Below are positions 58,225-64,000 of a stretch of 64,000 bases of DNA, one piece after another. The notes beneath the pieces are model-generated. The model was given only the letters and a program-made list of their open reading frames with translations, did no database searches and was not told where the DNA came from. This DNA is from Miscanthus floridulus (Eukaryota > Streptophyta > Magnoliopsida > Poales > Poaceae): contig NC_089583.1 in assembly GCF_019320115.1 (NCBI RefSeq), forward strand, positions 84,213,928 to 84,277,927, written 5' to 3'. The translations under genes and the position numbers were made by a program. How positions within the stretch are numbered: the first letter of the stretch is position 1; each line of letters begins with the position of its first letter.

Positions 58225-61200
58225 ATGGAAGAAGCCGCGGCGGCGTCGAAGAGCAGCGGCGGCGGGCCGGCGCCGTTCCTGACGAAGACGCACCAGATGG
58301 TGGAGGAGCGGGCGACGGACGAGGTGATCTCGTGGGCGGAGCAGGGCCGCTCCTTCGTGGTGTGGAAGCCCGTGGAGCTGGCGCGCGACCTCCTCCCGCT
58401 CCACTTCAAGCACTGCAACTTCTCCTCCTTCGTCCGCCAGCTCAACACCTACGTGAGTACACACTACACGCCGCTTGCTTTGCTTTCCTACTTGCTTAGT
58501 CATCAGTTACTACCAATGGATTGGATTCCATCAAAGCATTGCACGGTAGTAATTAATACTCGTCGATCTATTCCATTCCATTCCATGCATGATCTATATA
58601 TCATCTGTTGGTGAATTAGATGATTGTTGCAGCCGTATTAAGTAATCAATTAGTCTGCTAGCTAGATAGATGATCGTTTTCTACTCTGACTGAATTGTCA
58701 GTTCCGGCGCGCTATCGTTGTCGCGGCCATGCTACTTCTTCCGTAGTGTTCCGATCTCTATAGCATGTTGCTTTCATTTCGTCTGTGCTCGATGACTAGC
58801 AGCTCATCAACAAAGGTTTGCTTGGGGTTGCGAAAAGTCCTCCATCCGTCGTTGCTTTGCTTCTGATTCGACAGCCCGGCCCGCTCTTTCCAGAATCGCT
58901 GCCGCCGCACGACCGTTCTGCGTGGGGGCACCTTATTAGTTTATAAAGCCGCGGTGGTGCACATGTATGCCGAGGGGGCTAGCTCAACCAAACTGATGAA
59001 AGAAGAAGCCTCTGGACGCCCGATAATTAAGCTAGCTGTGCCTGTGCGTGTGGTTGACGACGAGTCCAGAAACCTTCCAAGGCATCTACTCCACCCTCTT
59101 CCAATCCAAGGCCACTTGAACACTGATCCATCAAGGCCGGGTGTCGTTTGTAGCGTTGCGCAACTGTTAGACAGTTTGAGTGTTGTATTTCCCGGCGTGT
59201 GTGTAGTACGTGTGTACGCACGTATAGTACCTGGACGTGACCTGTGACCACCTTCGCTTCGGCTTCGATGCAGAACAGCAGTCCAGGCGTACAGCAGACA
59301 GTCAACAATTAGATTATATTAATTAATTAGTATAGGTATGCATGCGTGTCGCGGTTCATAGGAAGGACGAAGGAGTACGTACGCGCGCAAGTCAATCTCA
59401 ATTCCGCCCAGCTTTACCCACGCAAAGCATGCTTATCATCGGTTACTATGGTCCAAATGACGGGTCATCCAGAATGTTTTTTATAAGAAAAAATGACAAA
59501 GGGAAAAAGAGATCGAGGCGGAGAAAGTTGCATGAATGAAAGTGGAGAAAAACATGAAAAGGGTGGCTGAACCTCCTGCTGATGTTCGCCTCATTTTCCA
59601 CTTTAATTTGTTCTAGAACTCGATCTGGCGGTTGTTGTTGTTGTTGCTGCTGCTGTTGTCATTAAGTTACTTTCAAGGCACCCCCGGCCGCTTCCTTATA
59701 AATTATTGAACCTAATAATACGTATGATTTATTACTAACTTTCTTGCACGCACAGACATGTATCTCTGCATGTCGTTTCAGTGTCACTCAGAGCTAGCTG
59801 AAGAGTGAAGAGGAATGACCCGCGATGAGACTTGAGGGTATCTATCCCTATCGTTGTGCTGTACTCCTATATAGGAGGAGGCCAAGCCGGGACGCTGGAA
59901 CAACGTGTGGTATATATAAGGAGGAAGTGGTTGCTTCATTTGGCCTCGCAGGACACCTAGTAGCAACACGCAAAAGGTGCTAGCTGCGAAGTGCATGGGG
60001 GCTGGCAGCTCCATGGAATAAGCAAAGCAGATTAGGCACGCGCCTGTCTTGATCAGGTCGCTTCACACGCCACGGTATTATAGTGGCGACAGAACCATGA
60101 CATGATATTCTAGTAGTGCGCCTGGGCCCTGCTGCGATCGATCGATTATCCAGCACAGATAGATTATCTATGGAACAGTCAGGAGGAATCTTAAGGAAGC
60201 TTCGGATGGATGAGCTTTTTTGCTGGGCTCTTCTGCATGGCCTACAAGAAGAGGTTAATTTAGCTAGGAATTGGAAGTGTGCGTGTATGCCAGCTGAACA
60301 AGCAATAATCATCCAAGGCAAGGCACCCAAAACCTCTGCTAATCTTTTGTTGCCTTCCATTTGTTAGTTGGGAACGGAAATCGCTCAAGAAATAAATTAA
60401 TTTGGAAGTTATTAGAATGGTGATTTATTTTAGTCAACAACTGAATATGCGCTGTGATTGGGTCTTGTACCTTGTACGGAGATGCATGATGACTTCGCCC
60501 ACTAGCACACTTAAAGCTTCACACTGACAGCGGGTTTGTTCTCACTGATCCTTGAACTATTCTAGTTTGAGGGAGAGCTAGAGCTTCTTTGACTGTGTGA
60601 ACAGCTAAGGCGTTACCTGACTATGTGAGCAACATCTGCTAGTCAAAGTAGACAGGCCTGACGAAATGGCTATTGGCCTTTTCCTTCATCAGCAACTTTT
60701 TCCACGTTTGGTGGTGATTGGAATTTGACATTCACAATAGGCACGCTTGTCGCGATAAGCTTCTAGTGATGATACGTTTCTAGAGTCCTACTAGTTTGAT
60801 ATCTCAAATAAAAAATATATAATCTTTACTCATATACAGATTTGCACACGATTGATTCCGCCTCTGAAATTGACGTGTTAAACATCAAGAATTGTTTACG
60901 GACTGGCTGAATGGGACACTGATGAATACAGCTCTTGTTCATTTTGCCGTTGTTTTTTTTAAGCATCGATCTGCTCATCTGCATTGGATACTTATACTTA
61001 CGTCGATGGCGACCATCCATCCATGCAGGGTTTCCGGAAGGTGGCGCCGGACCGGTGGGAGTTCGCGAACGACAACTTCCGGCGAGGCGAGCAAGGCCTC
61101 CTGTCGGGCATCCGTCGCCGCAAGTCAACGACGCCGCAGTCATCCAACAAGTCCGGCGGCAGCGGCGGCGTGAACGTGGCGTTCCCTCCGCCGTTACCCC

Positions 61201-61724
61201 CTCCCCCGCCGCCTCCCGCGTCGGCCACCACGTCTGGCGGCAACGAACGCAGCTCGTCATCGGCGTCGTCGCCGCCACGGGCCGACCAGCTGACCAGCGA
61301 GAACGAGCAGCTCAAGAAGGACAACCGCACGCTGTCCACCGAGCTGGCGCAGGCGCGCCGGCACTGCGAGGAGCTGTTGGGCTTCCTCTCGCGCTTCCTC
61401 GACGTCCGTCAGCTCGACCTTCGGCTGCTCATGCAGGGAGAGGAAGACGTGCGAGCGGCGGGGGTGGCCGCCGGTGACGACGACGCACAGCAGGCACAGC
61501 GCCGCGCAGCAGTGGCCAACCTGCAGCTGGAGCGCGGCGGCGGTGGCGAGGAGGGGAAGAGCGTGAAGCTGTTCGGCGTACTCCTCAAGGACGCCGCCGC
61601 GAGGAAGAGAGGACGGTGCGAGGAGGCGGTGGCCAGCGAGCGGCCCATCAAGATGATCAGGGTCGGCGAGCCGTGGGTCGGCGTGCCGTCGTCGGGCCCG
61701 GGGCGGTGCGGCGGCGAGAATTAA
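58225..61724 (+). CDS. HSFB2A: Class B heat shock transcription factor, HsfB2a-like (exons 58225-58452 and 61029-61724)
   Basis: The two exons encode 307 residues with a phase-0 intron of 2576 bp (donor TAC|GTGAGT, acceptor TGCAG|GGT) at the intron position conserved in all plant HSF DNA-binding domains. The winged-helix domain spans about residues 16-108, with [37 protein letters not shown] and then [21 protein letters not shown] polyproline and Ser-rich linker follows (127-160). The HR-A/B coiled coil is at about 162-208 ([20 protein letters not shown]) without the insertion of class A. The class B repressor motif LFGV is at 257-260, a basic nuclear signal RKRGR at 268-272, and the family-specific C-terminus [14 protein letters not shown] at 280-293. 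It binds heat shock elements as a trimer and, lacking an AHA activator motif, probably acts as repressor or co-regulator of heat and defence genes. The match to rice HsfB2a is from memory but strong over the tail. Confidence 0.95.
58453..61028 (+). other. Large intron of the HSF gene
   Basis: 2576 bp with GT..AG ends. No transposon ends or coding exons were recognised inside. Sequence composition is mixed, with GTTGTTGTTGTTGCTGCTGCTG at about 59634. Confidence 0.85.
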
Positions 61725-62099
61725 GGTATGGTTGATGCACCATGGCCGGCAGTGACATTGCCAGCTTTACAGCGAGCGCGTGTTCATGCATGCTTTTGTC
61801 CGTGTTTGCATTTATCATCCAAGGAGGTGAGGTTGATGGCAAGGATATATAATTCCATCGATCGATCAAGTAACCAAAGCCAGTGCTGTGGTAAAACTGT
61901 GAAGACAGAACACAGGACACATGAGATAGGCGTAACCCAAAAAATAATTATGGGATGCTTTGGAGGTAGCAAGATTGAAAGTAGAGATGAGTATTTCACT
62001 CAAAAAAAAGTATAGATGAGTAAAACGGGCTATAATGAGCCCATATGTTCAGAATGGAACATTATCGTTTTCAAATGTTTTGTTTAAACCTTTTATTTT
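61725..62099 (+). other. Probable 3' UTR and downstream DNA of the HSF gene
   Basis: No further coding. AATAATTA at 61943 is the only polyadenylation-like motif I noted. Confidence 0.35.
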
Positions 62100-62224
62100 A
62101 GTACTTGTTTGACTGCATTTCAATCCGTCTTAATTTTATATGGATTAAGAGGAATTAGAGTGGACAATTAATCACCTCAATTCCTCTCCAACTCATATAG
62201 ATTAGAGTGCAGCCAAACAAAACT
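62100..62224. mobile_element. Small foldback MITE
   Basis: TTGTTTGACTGCATTTCAATC on the left mirrors GATTAGAGTGCAGCCAAACAAAA on the right. The unit is about 125 bp and self-complementary along most of its length. Confidence 0.6.
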
Positions 62225-62360
62225 TTTATACTATTTGCAACTCCAGTTGATTCTTACGTTCGAAGGTACAACAAAATGAAAGGGATGTGTCTGCTTTTAC
62301 AGCCGCTATAACTATCTTATCTTTTTATTATTAATTAGAGGCCACTCGACCATTACAAAT

Positions 62361-62630
62361 TACTCCCTTGGTTCTTTAAATAAATCAATTTCTCGAGTTA
62401 TCTTACGTCAAATCTTTTAAAATATTATTAAATTTATAGAAAAGATCATAAGATTTTTTTACACCAAATTAGTATCATTAGATTAGATATAACAAAAAAT
62501 ATTTTCATAATATGCTCATTCGGTGTCACAAAATATTTGTACTTTTTTTTTTATAATTTCGATCAAACGTAAAAAAAAATCTAACTCAAAATAACTCTAG
62601 GAATCGATTTATTCAGAGACTGAGGGAATA
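62361..62630. mobile_element. Stowaway-type MITE
   Basis: The ends TACTCCCTTGGTTCTTTAAAT and ATTCAGAGACTGAGGGAATA are inverted and carry TA at both edges. It is 270 bp and AT-rich. Confidence 0.8.
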
Positions 62631-63508
62631 GATACCTAATCACTTGGTTCCATCATAACTTGTCCTACAATTCTCACTCAAAAACCCACACACCAAATAG
62701 GAAATATGAATTCACCCTAACTCCCACTCTTATTTCCCTACTCAAATCAAACAAGATATTGGAATTAAAAGTCCAATCCACTACTTAATTCCCTTCACCA
62801 ACTCTGACCACTAATTTCCGTGCTTCTTCCCTCATATTTTCCAAACGCACCACAAAGATACTCTGGTCAACCTTCAACTCAATAAAATTAGAGATTTACT
62901 ACGCTGCACTACTTATGTAGAGTTAGTGAGTTACTGATAAATTTGCAAACAACAATCAAGCTCTGGAATCTCAAAGACCGGACTCTGAAGATTGCACATA
63001 GAAAAGAAAAATAGAAATTTACGCATAGATTTTTCTTAACCATCGAAGATCAAGGGAAAGGTGCAGAAGGCGTTACCATCGTCTCAGGCTCTGGCGTGTC
63101 GCCGCCTTCCCGTGAAACCACGTTGGCATTCACGACGACGTGCGATCTCATGTTTCCTCTGTTTCAGAACCTGGCCATTGCTATCAGCGCAGAGGGGGGA
63201 CCTTTGGCTACAAGCTGGTTACAGGGCGCTGTCGTGCTTCTTGGCTTTGGTCACTAACTGATGCTCCTTCAGCGGGTCGTCACGTCGCTCAGCTAGCCAA
63301 AATGTAGACAGGAGAATGTAAGCGCAATTCCCGCGAACGTTCACGGGTTTCTTAGTCGAGGTAACGATCCGACCAATCAAGCCCACACGTCTCCACCTGC
63401 ATTGCATGGCATGGATTTGTCATGATATTTATTGGCCGTAAACAAAAGATTTTGTAACCACCTTGCATGCATGTATGAATGTCTCTTCGGACTAATACTA
63501 ACTGCACG
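62631..63508. other. Intergenic DNA, no gene seen
   Basis: AT-rich to about 63050, then short ORFs without domain similarity. Confidence 0.4.
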
Positions 63509-64000
63509 TGCGAAAGGTTCTAATATGACTAGAGGGAGTGAATAACCTATTTAAAATTCTACAAGATCACTAGAGTAATTTGATTAGTATGATAAATAAT
63601 GAAATACGAACTTGCTCTAGCTCAACAAGGATTGCAAGCCACCTATCCAACAATTATAGTTGCTATAATCACTAGGCACACAAGAAGCTATGTTATTACT
63701 CACTAAGAACTCTCAAACTTGCTATACTAAAGAGCTCCACTAGACGAACTTAAGCTATAAAGCAGACTCTCAATTCTGCTACACTAAAAAAAACTTGCTA
63801 CAACTAGTTTGCGGGGATATAAATGAGTGAGTAGAGTAATTATACCGTCGCGTAGAGGAGTAAACCAATCACAAGATGAATACTAATTTAATCACTGGGA
63901 GAATACCAAAGGGCAAGAAACAACCAGTTTTTCTCTCGAGGTTCATGTGCTTGCTGACACGGTAGTCCCCGTTGTGTCGACCAACACTTGGTGGTTCGAC
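63509..64000 (-). mobile_element. Start of a Sirevirus-like LTR, running off the window
   Basis: From TGCGAAAGGTTCTAATATG this is collinear with the solo LTR at 14226-14670, including the AACTTGCTCTAGCTC and GACCAACACTTGGTGGTTCG segments. It is more diverged at the first bases (TGCGAAAGG against TGAAAGG). Whether it is a solo LTR or a full element cannot be seen. Confidence 0.85.

Overview
This window is nuclear DNA of a grass. The transposon families, GC-rich gene exons and MITE families fit a panicoid grass (Sorghum/Saccharum/Miscanthus/Zea group). I could place it only from sequence patterns, not by database search. Two ordinary host genes are well supported. One (36042-37250, minus) is an intronless 402-residue protein of unknown function with an SMI1/KNR4-like N-terminal stretch. 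The other (58225-61724, plus) is a two-exon class B heat shock factor closely resembling rice HsfB2a, with a 36-codon upstream ORF in its leader. Nearly everything else is transposable-element DNA, much of it nested.

Left third (1-31475): a large MuDR-type Mutator-like element (MULE) on the minus strand appears to be the oldest layer. Its right terminal region is the CTCGGCGCC-rich block ending near 31475. Inward come the transposase N-terminus (30306-29993), the rest of the transposase (21817-19398), a separate plant mobile domain (PMD) gene (19213-16760), a GRF-type zinc-finger gene (14081-13413), and a convergent gene fragment with tandem amino-acid repeats (11938-13015). Three LTR-retrotransposon events broke it. 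First, a gag-only Sirevirus-like Ty1/copia element (1-11787, minus) abuts the left gene fragment. Second, a solo LTR with a perfect CTCTT target duplication (14226-16213) sits just upstream of the GRF gene's TATA box. Third, a rearranged Ty3/gypsy cluster (21818-29992), with an inverted LTR pair and a 5'-truncated gag-pol, splits the transposase gene.

Middle (31476-48912): gene-poor DNA contains an 8-bp-TSD hAT-like element with internal tandem repeats, a Stowaway MITE, a perfect 76-bp duplication, the 402-residue host gene with its TATA box, a GGCACG-rich candidate element, a long non-coding Ty3/gypsy-type LTR block with a 1.85-kb direct duplication, and a Tourist MITE with TTA target duplications.

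Right third (48913-64000): a candidate non-autonomous Helitron (48913-52222) carries GC-rich gene-like sequence. It is followed by a long-inverted-repeat element of the same CTCGGCGCC family as the MULE end, with a small MITE nested in one arm. Next come a (TA)n(GA)n tract, a Tnt-like grass MITE, the heat shock factor gene, two more MITEs, and the start of a second LTR of the same family as the 14226 solo LTR.

The most interesting signals are four. (1) The HSF leader uORF. (2) Two related LTR families carry different GC-rich palindrome arrays at the same position beside the LTR TATA box. (3) The MULE carries PMD and GRF genes. (4) A Ty3/gypsy cluster contains LTRs head-to-head. Most retroelement and MULE genes are decayed by stop codons, many of them CpG-to-TpG type changes.
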